From Candidatus Villigracilis affinis (GTDB lineage: Bacteria; Chloroflexota; Anaerolineae; Anaerolineales; Villigracilaceae): 64,000 bases of DNA. The DNA is taken from contig JADKEA010000013.1 in NCBI GenBank assembly GCA_016718275.1, positions 1-64,000 on the forward strand, given 5' to 3'. Shown here in pieces: positions 42,187-50,970 of the stretch. Position 1 is the first letter of the stretch. Each line of letters starts with the position of its first letter. A model generated the notes under the pieces. It ran no database searches. It saw nothing but the letters and a program-made list of their open reading frames with translations, and was not told where the DNA came from. The translations under genes were made by a program, and so were the position numbers.

Positions 42187-44019
42187 ATGACCACCACTAC
42201 CTCCCCATATTTTGATTTCCGTGACGCACTGCATCCGAACCGCCTCGTCGGTTTGTGGCGCATGATGACGGACTTCCGCGTTTCTTATATCGCGGCGACA
42301 GCCTCACTTGCCATCTCAGCACTGGCGAAGACCTCAGTCTATCTCCTGCTGCGCTTTTTCGCCGATGATGTACTTGGCAAAGGCGCAATGCTTGGGACTT
42401 CGATGACTCAAACCTTTCTCTGGATCGGATTGGGATTCATCCTCCTGGCCCTGGTCGAAGGCGGCGGCGCGTTTCTCTCTGGACGTTTTGCTGCATACAC
42501 CGCCGAGGGCATTACCCGCCGTTTGAGAGACTTCCTCTTCGATCATATCCAGCGCTTGAGCTTTTCCTATCACAGCGCCACTCCGACAGGCGACCTGATC
42601 GAACGTGTCACCTCCGATGTGGATGCGCTGCGCCGCTTCTTTTCGGAACAGGCCATCGGCGTGGGAAGGATCATCCTGTTGTTCGTGATCAACTGGGTGG
42701 CGATCCTGTACATTAACGTGAAGCTCGGACTGTTGTCTGTGGTGGTCATTCCGCCGATCCTGTGGGTTTCGCTCTGGTTCTTCAAAAAGGTGACCAAAGC
42801 CTACGAAGAATATCAGGCACAGGAAGCCCTCCTCTCCACCACTCTGCAGGAAAACCTGACCGGTGTGCGCGTTGTAAAAGCCTTTGCCCGTCAGGATTAT
42901 GAAAAGACAAAATTCGAGAAGGATAATTGGGGCAAATACTTGAAGGGCAAATTGCTGCTGCTGATGCACTCGCTCTTCTGGCCCCTTTCAGACATTGTGC
43001 TTGGTGCACAGATGCTGTTTGGATTTGTTTACGCGGCATTCATGGCGATCAATGGCGAAATCACCGTCGGTGATTATGTAGCCTATGTAGGCCTGGTCGT
43101 CTGGCTCATCTTCCCCATCCGCAATCTCGGGCGGACGATCGTGCAGACCTCAACAGGCATGGTCTCCTACGCACGCCTGATGGACATCACCAAACAGGCG
43201 CGGGAACCTCTCACAGATGGCAGCATCCAGCCGACAGGTCCAGCGCGAGGCGAGATCGAGTTCAAGAATGTCGGGTTCATTTATTCCGATGGCACACATG
43301 ATGTCATCAAAGACATTTCGTTCCACGTCAAACCCGGACAATCCATCGCCCTGCTTGGGTCGACGGGATCGGGCAAGACCTCCATGGTGAACCTCCTGCC
43401 GCGCTTCCACGATTACACCAGCGGACAGATATTGCTTGATGGAGTCGAATTGAAGGATTATCCGCGCAAGTATTTGCGTGAGCAAATTGGCATCGTCCAG
43501 CAGGAACCGTTCCTGTTCAGCCGCTCGATCCGCGAGAATATTTTGTATGGTGTGGGCCGCAGTGTGACCACGGAAGAGATCGAAGCCGCCGCGAAGGCCG
43601 CCGCCGTGCATGATGTGATCCTAACCTTCCCCGACGGCTACAACACCATCGTCGGTGAAAAAGGCGTGACCCTCTCCGGCGGGCAGAAACAGCGCGTGAC
43701 CATTGCGCGGACCATTTTGAAGAATCCGCGTATCCTGATCCTGGATGACTCGACTTCCTCAGTGGATACAGAGACGGAAGCCTCCATTCGCGATGCCCTG
43801 AACAGCCTGATGGAAAATCGCACGACCTTCATCATCGCACATCGCATTCAATCCGTAATGAAAGCCGACCTGATCCTGGTGCTCGATAAAGGCCAGGTGA
43901 TCCAAAAAGGTGACCATGAAGAATTGCTCAAGCAGTTCGGCGGCATGTATCGGAAGATCTACGACATCCAAACGCGAATCGATGAAGAACTGGAGCAGGA
44001 AATTGCCAGAGTTAACTAA
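42187..44019 (+). CDS. ABC exporter subunit, degenerate-site half (BmrC/TM287-like)
   Basis: A 610-aa half transporter: six-helix exporter domain (~1-330), then ATPase. Walker A is GSTGSGKT (Lys397), signature LSGGQKQR. Walker B is ILILDDSTSSVD with Asp521 where the catalytic Glu is expected. That substitution marks the inactive-site partner in heterodimeric exporters such as TM287 and BmrC. The ATG at 42187 follows CGGAGAA; a longer frame runs into the terminator and is rejected. Forms a pair with the next gene, 27 bases away. Likely multidrug or lipid export. Confidence 0.9.
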   Translation: MTTTTSPYFDFRDALHPNRLVGLWRMMTDFRVSYIAATASLAISALAKTSVYLLLRFFADDVLGKGAMLGTSMTQTFLWIGLGFILLALVEGGGAFLSGRFAAYTAEGITRRLRDFLFDHIQRLSFSYHSATPTGDLIERVTSDVDALRRFFSEQAIGVGRIILLFVINWVAILYINVKLGLLSVVVIPPILWVSLWFFKKVTKAYEEYQAQEALLSTTLQENLTGVRVVKAFARQDYEKTKFEKDNWGKYLKGKLLLLMHSLFWPLSDIVLGAQMLFGFVYAAFMAINGEITVGDYVAYVGLVVWLIFPIRNLGRTIVQTSTGMVSYARLMDITKQAREPLTDGSIQPTGPARGEIEFKNVGFIYSDGTHDVIKDISFHVKPGQSIALLGSTGSGKTSMVNLLPRFHDYTSGQILLDGVELKDYPRKYLREQIGIVQQEPFLFSRSIRENILYGVGRSVTTEEIEAAAKAAAVHDVILTFPDGYNTIVGEKGVTLSGGQKQRVTIARTILKNPRILILDDSTSSVDTETEASIRDALNSLMENRTTFIIAHRIQSVMKADLILVLDKGQVIQKGDHEELLKQFGGMYRKIYDIQTRIDEELEQEIARVN

Positions 44020-44046
44020 AACACATTCGAATCATGGAGAATTATC

Positions 44047-45942
44047 ATGACCGACGAAATACTCGAACTCGAAGAAGAAGAATACACATCGAACCTGACC
44101 GCCCCTGTATTTTGGCGCATCTTTGGTTTGCTCAAACCGCACTGGAAGTGGGTGCTGGGATTTTTGGTCACCATCGCCTTGGTCTCCAGCATGGATGCGT
44201 ACTTCACGTACCTCAACAAACAGATCGTGGATCAGGGCATCAAGCTCAATGATTTCGACAGGGTTATTGAGATCGCGTGGATGTACGGCTCGTTCCTGCT
44301 GTTCCAGGCCGCGTTCATTTTCATTTTCATCTACCTCGCGGGCGTGTTGGGCGAGCGTGTGCAGTATGACCTGCGCAAGATGCTGTTCAACCACTTGCAG
44401 GATCTGTCGCTTTCATACTATGCCCAAAATGCGGTGGGACGTCTCATTGCGCGCGTGACATCAGACACAGGCCGCGTCTCTGACCTGGTGACCTGGGGCA
44501 TCGTGGACAGCGTGTGGGCGATCATGAACATCACCACGTCGCTGATCTTCATGGCCATCATCAACTGGCGGCTGGCGATCATCGTATCGGTCATTATTCC
44601 GCTGATGATGTTCGTGGCGACGAAATTCCAAAAATATATTCTGGTGGAGTTCCGCCAGAGCCGCCGCGCCAACAGCAAGATCACAGGCGCGTACAACGAG
44701 AATATTCAGGGTGTGCGCGTGGTCAAGGCGTTGGGACGCGAAGATGAGAACCTTGTCGAGTTCCAGCAGCTGACCACGCGAATGTACCGCGCATCCTATC
44801 GTGCGGCCTGGCTCTCGGCGCTCTTCCTCCCCACCGTGCAGATCATCGCCGCCATCGCACTGGGCGCCATCGTCTGGTATGGCGGTGTGCAAATTCAGAT
44901 CGGGCTCATTACCATCGGCGGTATTCAGGCTTTCGTCTCGTATCTTACTTTCATGATGTGGCCTGTTCAGGACCTGGCGCGCGTGTATGCCGAAATGCAG
45001 CACAGCATTGCCTCAGCGGAGAGAATTTTCAAATTGGTGGATACCCCGCCCGATGTCCACAATAGAAGCGATGCCATCGAAGCGAAGACTCTGCTCGGTG
45101 AGATCGAATTCGATCACGTGGATTTTTTCTACGAAGACAGAAAATCCGTATTGAAGGATTTCACGCTGAAGGTGAAGCCAGGTGAGACGATCGCGCTGGT
45201 CGGACCGACAGGCGGCGGCAAATCCACGATCGTGAATCTACTCTGCCGCTTTTACGAACCAAACAACGGCGTGATACGGATCAACGGGCACGATTACATG
45301 GACTACACGCTTGAGTCCATCCACAACAAGATCGGCATCGTGCTGCAGACTCCGCACCTGTTCTCCGGGACAGTGCGCGAAAATATCCGCTATGGGAACT
45401 TGTCGGCAAACGATGCGGAAGTGGAAGAAGCTGCAAAGATCGCTGGCGCGCATGATTTCATTGTGACCCTTGAAAAGAGTTACGAACAGAACGTGGGCGA
45501 AAGCGGAAATCTGCTCTCGGTTGGGCAAAAGCAATTGATCTCATTGGCACGCGCAGTGCTTGCCAAACCCGAGCTGTTCATCATGGACGAGGCAACTTCC
45601 TCAGTGGATACGTTGACCGAAGCCTTGATCCAGCGCGGCATGGAGGCCTTGATGAAGGGACGCACGTCATTCGTCATCGCGCACCGCCTTTCGACGATTC
45701 GCCGCGCAGATCGGATCATTGTCATTGAAAACGGAACCATCGCCGAGCATGGCACCCACGCCGAATTGCTCCGCCAGCGCGGACATTACTACCGCCTGTA
45801 CACCCAGCAGTTCCGCCACGAATTGGAAGTGGCCTATGGCGTCACCGAAGAGATCGAAGGCAATGAGCGCGCCAATGTGACCGCAGATTCGATCATGGTC
45901 AGGCGTGAAACGGCTGGCGAAGAAGCAGTCGCTGCTGATTAA
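44047..45942 (+). CDS. ABC exporter subunit, catalytic-site half (BmrD/TM288-like)
   Basis: A 631-aa half transporter with six membrane helices and an ATPase. Walker A is GPTGGGKST, Walker B LFIMDEATSSVD with the catalytic Glu515. The signature is NLLSVGQKQ, departing from LSGGQ, which fits the asymmetry of a heterodimer (standard signature on the partner, standard Walker B Glu here). An acidic N-terminal stretch (LELEEEEY) precedes TM1. Start preceded by ATGGAGAATT. A 14-bp terminator follows. Confidence 0.9.
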   Translation: MTDEILELEEEEYTSNLTAPVFWRIFGLLKPHWKWVLGFLVTIALVSSMDAYFTYLNKQIVDQGIKLNDFDRVIEIAWMYGSFLLFQAAFIFIFIYLAGVLGERVQYDLRKMLFNHLQDLSLSYYAQNAVGRLIARVTSDTGRVSDLVTWGIVDSVWAIMNITTSLIFMAIINWRLAIIVSVIIPLMMFVATKFQKYILVEFRQSRRANSKITGAYNENIQGVRVVKALGREDENLVEFQQLTTRMYRASYRAAWLSALFLPTVQIIAAIALGAIVWYGGVQIQIGLITIGGIQAFVSYLTFMMWPVQDLARVYAEMQHSIASAERIFKLVDTPPDVHNRSDAIEAKTLLGEIEFDHVDFFYEDRKSVLKDFTLKVKPGETIALVGPTGGGKSTIVNLLCRFYEPNNGVIRINGHDYMDYTLESIHNKIGIVLQTPHLFSGTVRENIRYGNLSANDAEVEEAAKIAGAHDFIVTLEKSYEQNVGESGNLLSVGQKQLISLARAVLAKPELFIMDEATSSVDTLTEALIQRGMEALMKGRTSFVIAHRLSTIRRADRIIVIENGTIAEHGTHAELLRQRGHYYRLYTQQFRHELEVAYGVTEEIEGNERANVTADSIMVRRETAGEEAVAAD

Positions 45943-45952
45943 ATGAATTCAA

Positions 45953-45988
45953 TCCAGCGGGTCAGGTTGAAAAGCCTGACCCGCTGGA
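45953..45988. terminator. Terminator after the ABC exporter genes
   Basis: A 14-bp perfect stem TCCAGCGGGTCAGG / CCTGACCCGCTGGA, 8-base loop, followed by an A/T-rich tail. Confidence 0.8.
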
Positions 45989-46020
45989 TAAACAAATTTT
46001 AGAAATCGGGATTTAAAGAA

Positions 46021-46692
46021 ATGGCAAGGAAAAAGTATTCGATCAACTGGGAAAATGATGAACCCATATCCTTTGAAGTGGACGGCATAACCTACAACGC
46101 ATTGGAAGATGTTCCAAACGAGAAGGATCGGGAAAAGCTCTCGGCAATGCTGGACGCGTCATTTGATGATGCTTTCGATGACTCCTTTGAAGACATGCAG
46201 TTTGATGAAAAGGAATTCGAGGAATTGCAAAAGTCCTCGGCGGGTATGGAAAAAATCCTGCTGGGAATCTTCTCCGGCGTGGCTGTATTGATGCTGCTGA
46301 TCGCAGGGATTTCATCCTATTTCGCCATTCAAAAGATCAGCAAAGAAGAAAGCGCACCCGGCCGCATTGCGGACGTGGTCGTGCGCAAGGAATACATCAA
46401 CGAGCAGGACCGCATCACACGGGATTTTTATTATCCTGTGATCGAGTTCACCGCCAGTGACGGAAAAAAGCGCACGGTTCAAATCAGCGAAGGCAGTGAT
46501 TCGCCGTACTACGAAAAAGGCGATGAGATCACAGTCCTTTACGACCCCGAGCATCCCCTTGATGCGCGGATCCAATCCGCTGGCAGCAACGCCCTGATGT
46601 GGATTTTGCCAGCCATCACGGGGATTTTAGGAATTGCTTTTACAGGCGCGGTTCTTGTTGTAAAAAAACTGATGCCGCCCGCTGAAGAATAA
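46021..46692 (+). CDS. DUF3592-like membrane protein with acidic N-terminus
   Basis: A 223-aa protein. The first ~75 residues are very acidic (DASFDDAFDDSFEDM). Then TM1 (~80-102), an outer domain with YYPVIEFTASDGKKRTVQIS, GDEITVLYDPEHPLDARI, and TM2 near the end. The outer part matches the DUF3592 pattern. Function unknown. It follows the ABC exporter terminator, so expression is probably separate. Confidence 0.65.
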   Translation: MARKKYSINWENDEPISFEVDGITYNALEDVPNEKDREKLSAMLDASFDDAFDDSFEDMQFDEKEFEELQKSSAGMEKILLGIFSGVAVLMLLIAGISSYFAIQKISKEESAPGRIADVVVRKEYINEQDRITRDFYYPVIEFTASDGKKRTVQISEGSDSPYYEKGDEITVLYDPEHPLDARIQSAGSNALMWILPAITGILGIAFTGAVLVVKKLMPPAEE

Positions 46693-46810
46693 AAAAATAA
46701 ACGCTGGAGAATTGTCATGTAACACCGCAGCGAACGATTGAAAAGATGAAGGCTGTGAAAGAATTTGGCCTGATGTTCTATTTATTGTTAATTTTTAGTG
46801 GAGAAGTATG

Positions 46811-47809
46811 ATGAAAACTGAGATCAAACCATTTACGGCAGAAATGATTCCCCAGGCAGGAGAATTGTTGTCTGCGCGGCATAAACGAAACCGCGCGAAC
46901 CTGCCTTTGCTGCCTGAGCGTTTTGAAGATGCGACTGTTGCGATCAAAGCTGTCGAATCCCTGTGGCAGAAGAAATTCAAAATGGGCTATGCCGCTTTTC
47001 GTGATGGAAAGATGACCGCCTATTTGCTGGGTGATTTTTCAGTCCAACCTTGGGGCCGCTGTGGATATGTCTATTTGCCCGGGTATGCGCTGGCGGAAGG
47101 CGAAAGCCCGAAAACGCTCCAGGACCTATATTCCCTGCTTGGCGAGGACTGGGTGAAGAAGGGCATCTTCAGTCACGGCCTGTATGTTTCAGCCGCGGAT
47201 GCAGATGTCATCGATGCCCTGTTCGCGCTTGGTTTTGGCAAGGAACGCGTGGATGCTTTGCTGGATTTACGCAGCGCGGAAATTTCCGAGCCTGCCAACC
47301 CCGCAGGCATTGACATTCGACTCGCTGGCGCGGGTGACAATCCCCACCTTGGCAATCTATCCCACGTCATCATGGAAGCGCTGGCGAATGCGCCCAACTG
47401 GCACCCGACCATTCCAGAAGATTGGGAGGAACTGCGCGAAGGCTGGGCTGAATTGGCAGACGATCCAGAGTGGACCGTGTGGCTGGCGCTTGAAAAAGGG
47501 ACAGCTCTCGGCACCGTTAGTTTCTGCCCCGAAGAAGAGAGTGACACTGCGATGCTGGTCTCTCCGCGCACAAGCTACCTGAGCGTGGCCGCCACCCTGC
47601 CGCAAGCCCGTGGACGCGGCGTCAGCACTGCGCTCACTCTACGCGGATTGAAGCAGGCTCAAAATGAAAACTTCGAGATCTGCTACACCAACTGGATCAG
47701 CCCCAACCTGCCCGCCTCCCGCTTCTGGCCGCGCTTTGGATTCAAAGATGCCGCCTATCGCCTCGCGAAGCGGATCGACCCGATGATCGCGTGGACAAAG
47801 AATCACTAA
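46811..47809 (+). CDS. GNAT-family acetyltransferase (double domain)
   Basis: A 332-aa protein with two GNAT-like halves. The C-terminal half has the clear acetyl-CoA region: VAATLPQARGRGVSTALTLRGL (the R-x-x-G-x-G/A type loop) and CYTNWISPNLPASRFWPRFGF. The N-terminal half is degenerate. Substrate unknown. Two ATGs are adjacent (46808, 46811) behind GTGGAGAAG. A GC-rich hairpin separates it from a second GNAT gene. Confidence 0.8.
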   Translation: MKTEIKPFTAEMIPQAGELLSARHKRNRANLPLLPERFEDATVAIKAVESLWQKKFKMGYAAFRDGKMTAYLLGDFSVQPWGRCGYVYLPGYALAEGESPKTLQDLYSLLGEDWVKKGIFSHGLYVSAADADVIDALFALGFGKERVDALLDLRSAEISEPANPAGIDIRLAGAGDNPHLGNLSHVIMEALANAPNWHPTIPEDWEELREGWAELADDPEWTVWLALEKGTALGTVSFCPEEESDTAMLVSPRTSYLSVAATLPQARGRGVSTALTLRGLKQAQNENFEICYTNWISPNLPASRFWPRFGFKDAAYRLAKRIDPMIAWTKNH

Positions 47810-47823
47810 ACTCATATCTTGCT

Positions 47824-47850
47824 CCCGCCGCCATCCTCGGCGGCGGGTTT
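47824..47850 (+). terminator. GC-rich hairpin between the GNAT genes
   Basis: A 9-bp perfect stem CCCGCCGCC / GGCGGCGGG, 6-base loop, followed by only three T. A weak terminator or a processing site. Confidence 0.5.
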
Positions 47851-47872
47851 GTGAACTTAAACAGGAATAATC

Positions 47873-48646
47873 ATGAACAACAATCAACTACTACAATTAT
47901 TTGACAAGGAAATGCGCGAAGAGATCGAATACCCCGAAGCCCGCAAAGAGATCACCGCAGACGTGGTGCGCTTTACCCGCGAAGCGCCCGCGATGAATTT
48001 CGTCTCGAAGACCTTCGCTTCCGACGCCGACCTTGACCGCGTCATCGAGCAGGAACTGGCCCACTTCGCTCCCATGAATCAGCCGTTCACGTGGAAGGTG
48101 TACAGCCACGACACCCTGCCCACGCTGACAGAGAAACTCGAACAGCATAATTTCGTGCGCGATGAAGATGACGGCGACATCATGATCCTGGATGTGGACT
48201 CTGCGCCTTCCCATTTGTTCGACCCCGTCAAAGCGGACATCCGCCGAATCACGAATCTCAAGGGACTCAAGGATGTCGTTTCGGTTCTGGATAAAGTCTA
48301 TGGCAACAACAACGAATGGGTTTACAAACGCCTCGGCGGACATTTAACCATCCCCGGTTACCTGAGCATTTACGCCGCCTATGCCGACGATCAACCCGTC
48401 TCCGTTGCGTGGACGTATTTCCAAAAAGGAAAATTCGCCTCGCTGTTCGCAGGCTCCACGCGGACCGAATACCGCAAACGCGGATTGTACACAAGCCTGC
48501 TCTCGGCACGGCTGAAAGAGATCCGCGAGCGCAGGTATCAATACGCCATGGTCGAAGCGGGTGAAATGAGCCGACCCATCGTGGAGAAGCATGGTTTTCA
48601 GTATCTGGCGACGGCCTGGGATTATTTGTGGGAGGGTGGGAAGTAA
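47873..48646 (+). CDS. GNAT-family acetyltransferase
   Basis: A 257-aa protein. The acetyl-CoA site is in the C-terminal third: FAGSTRTEYRKRGLYTSLLSARL, and VEKHGFQYLATAW closes the fold. The N-terminal ~110 residues form a helical and degenerate GNAT-like part. Substrate unknown. It follows another GNAT gene, but the intervening hairpin may reduce coupling. Confidence 0.75.
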   Translation: MNNNQLLQLFDKEMREEIEYPEARKEITADVVRFTREAPAMNFVSKTFASDADLDRVIEQELAHFAPMNQPFTWKVYSHDTLPTLTEKLEQHNFVRDEDDGDIMILDVDSAPSHLFDPVKADIRRITNLKGLKDVVSVLDKVYGNNNEWVYKRLGGHLTIPGYLSIYAAYADDQPVSVAWTYFQKGKFASLFAGSTRTEYRKRGLYTSLLSARLKEIRERRYQYAMVEAGEMSRPIVEKHGFQYLATAWDYLWEGGK

Positions 48647-48661
48647 GGAGAAAGAAGAAAG

Positions 48662-48698
48662 AAAGACTTCCGAGATGGTGAATGTCTCGGAAGTCTTT
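48662..48698. terminator. Terminator after the second GNAT gene
   Basis: A 14-bp perfect stem AAAGACTTCCGAGA / TCTCGGAAGTCTTT with a 9-base loop; the TTT and the next TTATTAAA give a weak tail. Confidence 0.75.
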
Positions 48699-48712
48699 GG
48701 TTATTAAACAGC

Positions 48713-48718
48713 TATAAT
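48713..48718 (+). promoter_or_regulatory. -10 box of a leaderless membrane-protein gene
   Basis: TATAAT ends 7 bases before the ATG at 48726, so a transcript would begin at the start codon. No ribosome-binding site is visible. Confidence 0.5.
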
Positions 48719-48725
48719 CCGCTCC

Positions 48726-49037
48726 ATGCCCACACAAACCGCAAAGAAAACCCATTTCGGATTCACCGCGCTCATCCTCGGCGTGATCTCCATTCTGCTT
48801 TTGGGGACCCGCTTCGCAGTGGCTTATATGCGCATCTCTCCAGAGCTCTTCGGCAGAATGAATCAATTCACCACCCTGTTCTTCTGCATCCTCACACCGC
48901 TGGCGTTTGCCCTGGGCGTTTGGGGGCACACCCGCAAAAACGACTCAAAAGCCTATGCACGCATCGCGATCGGCCTGACAACGCTTCCGTTTTTGGTACT
49001 GCTCGTACAATTCGCTCTTTCGTTTTTCGTGCGTTAG
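48726..49037 (+). CDS. Small membrane protein, unknown function
   Basis: A 103-aa protein with three hydrophobic segments (ALILGVISILLLGTRFAVAY, LFFCILTPLAFALGVWGH, IGLTTLPFLVLLVQFALSFF). Not recognised; it resembles short DUF4190-like membrane proteins in shape only. Probably a leaderless message. It is followed by a half-copy of a CGTGCCTTTGTGGT repeat. Confidence 0.6.
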   Translation: MPTQTAKKTHFGFTALILGVISILLLGTRFAVAYMRISPELFGRMNQFTTLFFCILTPLAFALGVWGHTRKNDSKAYARIAIGLTTLPFLVLLVQFALSFFVR

Positions 49038-49050
49038 GTAACCCAATCTT

Positions 49051-49093
49051 TTTCTTCTTCGAGACTTCGTGCCTTTGTGGTAAAAAACTAAGG
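49051..49093. repeat. Partial CACAAAGGCACGAAG-type repeat
   Basis: CTTCGTGCCTTTGTGGTAAAA followed by AAGGCAC. Related in wording to the palindrome that forms the linker at 23853-23923. Confidence 0.35.
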
Positions 49094-49906
49094 CACTTTT
49101 TCAGCCTTTCCCGTTCCATGCTTTCGAAAGACAAAGAACAACGGAATGCCCACGGCCAGATAAGCGCCAAAATAAAGCAATCCGCCGGGGCGCGCGGCAA
49201 AATCAAACAGGCGCAGGTAGGCAAACGCCGCAAGCGTGATGATCGCGACCAGTCCATACGAAGCGAGCGAGTGATGCAGGATCGCGTCCAAATTACGATC
49301 CCATAAAAATACTCCAACGGCAATGGCAAGCGCGAGATAGAACACCGCAAAACTGCGCAGGGTGAACGGAGACATCACCTCGGGGAAAATTCCGCCATTC
49401 GTACCGGGTGCGCCCACTGGAGCGAACAATCCATACAACGCCAAAAAGCCGACAAAGATAATGAACGCAACGATATACGGAAGCTGGGCATTCCCGAATT
49501 GCAGGCCAAACTTCTCTCGTGCTGGGCGGAGTCGCAGCCAGTCAAAGAATCCAAGCAGGGCAGTCAACACATTGACGGTCAATGCCGCAAGATACAACCA
49601 TGCAATCGGGTGAACCAGTTGCAGTTTTGCGCGAAAAGCGATCACCACTCCCATTTCAAAGATCCCGAACAGCCATAAATAGATCAAGGCCGAGTACACG
49701 AGTCGCCACTCCCAGCGCCTGGCGCTGATCCATGCCAGCCAGGCATTGCCGAGGCACCATGCGCCGATCGTCATTGTCATGAACGCGGTCACCTTCCATG
49801 CAAAAACGGGCGCGAGTTGTTCAGGGAGAAAGAAAAGGAAGGCTCCCAAAATCGCATAGAGGATGGCCGTAAAATAAGTTAACCAGCGGGAAGTAACAGT
49901 AAGCAT
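49088..49906 (-). CDS. Multi-pass membrane protein, unknown function
   Basis: A 272-aa protein with about eight hydrophobic segments and no recognised motif. Start at the ATG 49906 behind AAGGAG; the longer frame is not supported. It looks like two four-helix halves, each beginning with a short amphipathic helix. It does not appear co-transcribed with the dehydrogenase upstream, as there are 83 bases between. Confidence 0.65.
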   Translation of the reverse strand: MLTVTSRWLTYFTAILYAILGAFLFFLPEQLAPVFAWKVTAFMTMTIGAWCLGNAWLAWISARRWEWRLVYSALIYLWLFGIFEMGVVIAFRAKLQLVHPIAWLYLAALTVNVLTALLGFFDWLRLRPAREKFGLQFGNAQLPYIVAFIIFVGFLALYGLFAPVGAPGTNGGIFPEVMSPFTLRSFAVFYLALAIAVGVFLWDRNLDAILHHSLASYGLVAIITLAAFAYLRLFDFAARPGGLLYFGAYLAVGIPLFFVFRKHGTGKAEKVP

Positions 49907-49989
49907 TGCATCTCCTTGTTTGGATGGCGATATTGTATCTAAACATCTGACGCGAAAAAGCCTGGCCGCCCAAGTGTGAAGATGCTTTA

Positions 49990-50937
49990 TCAATTCTCCA
50001 GCAGAATTTTCAAGACCCCAGCCTGCGCAGCGTGATCAAATGCCTTCACCGCGTCAGTCATTTTATATTGATCCACGATCAGCACCGTAGGGTCAACTTC
50101 ACGTTTTTCCAACAGACGCAGGGCAGGCGCGAACGGGCCGCAGCGCGAGCCGATGATGTTGATCTCATCCACCACAATGGATGAGAAATTGACATTCACA
50201 TCGCCTTTGTAGGTGGATTTCATCACCAATGTCCCACGCGGACGGATCGCTTTTCTTGCGAGGTTGAATCCGTCAGCAGACCCCGTGGCCTCCACGACCA
50301 CATCCCATTTTCGCGGTTGAACAGCCTCTGCCGTGGTGAATCGGATTCCTCGCGCCGCCAGCAGGCTTTGCGGGTGAACGTGACGCGTCACCACTTGCAG
50401 GTCACAGCCAGTCAACGCGAGCGTTTGCGCGATCAATTGTCCCAGCCTGCCTGCGCCGACCAGCAGCACACGGTCATCTGGCTTGAGCTGGATCTGTTGT
50501 TGAATTTCAAGCGCCGCCGCAAGCGGTTCGGTGAATACGGCCATTTCATCTGAAACCGAATCAGGCACACGATGCAAATTTTCCAGCGGCAGGGTGGTGT
50601 ATTCGGCAAAGACCCCATCGCGGTTGGCAATTCCCAACACGGTGCGGTTTTCGCAATGAGTCGGGCGTCCATTCAAACAGGCTTCACATGCACCGCACAC
50701 GGCATTGATCTCCCCCACCACGCGCTGGCCGATCCACGCGGCATCGGGCGCATCCACCACCTCGCCCACAAATTCATGGCCGAGGATGCCCGTATACGGA
50801 TAATAGCCCTTCACCAATTCAAGGTCGGTGCTGCAAATGCCCGCCTTGCGGATCTTGATCAATGCTTCGTTCAACTTCTTCGGCTGCGCCGCATCGCGCA
50901 GGGAAATTTGATTGTCTTCCAGCCACAATGCCTTCAT
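49990..50937 (-). CDS. Zinc-dependent alcohol dehydrogenase family protein
   Basis: A 315-aa medium-chain dehydrogenase. Catalytic zinc: Cys in AGICSTDLE and His-Glu in LGHEFVGEV. Structural zinc: CGACEACLNGRPTHC, all four Cys present. NAD site: LLVGAGRLGQLIAQ. It resembles threonine/sorbitol dehydrogenase-like MDRs, though about 30 residues shorter. Substrate unknown. It follows the SpoU gene by 33 bases in the same direction. Confidence 0.85.
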   Translation of the reverse strand: MKALWLEDNQISLRDAAQPKKLNEALIKIRKAGICSTDLELVKGYYPYTGILGHEFVGEVVDAPDAAWIGQRVVGEINAVCGACEACLNGRPTHCENRTVLGIANRDGVFAEYTTLPLENLHRVPDSVSDEMAVFTEPLAAALEIQQQIQLKPDDRVLLVGAGRLGQLIAQTLALTGCDLQVVTRHVHPQSLLAARGIRFTTAEAVQPRKWDVVVEATGSADGFNLARKAIRPRGTLVMKSTYKGDVNVNFSSIVVDEINIIGSRCGPFAPALRLLEKREVDPTVLIVDQYKMTDAVKAFDHAAQAGVLKILLEN

Positions 50938-50970
50938 CGAATTTACCTCTCACTTTTTCCTTCCTGCTTA

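Noticed and set aside
46747..46812. A 21-codon hydrophobic frame (MKAVKEFGLMFYLLLIF...)
   Set aside because: No clear ribosome-binding site, and it overlaps the start of the GNAT gene. Too little support to list.
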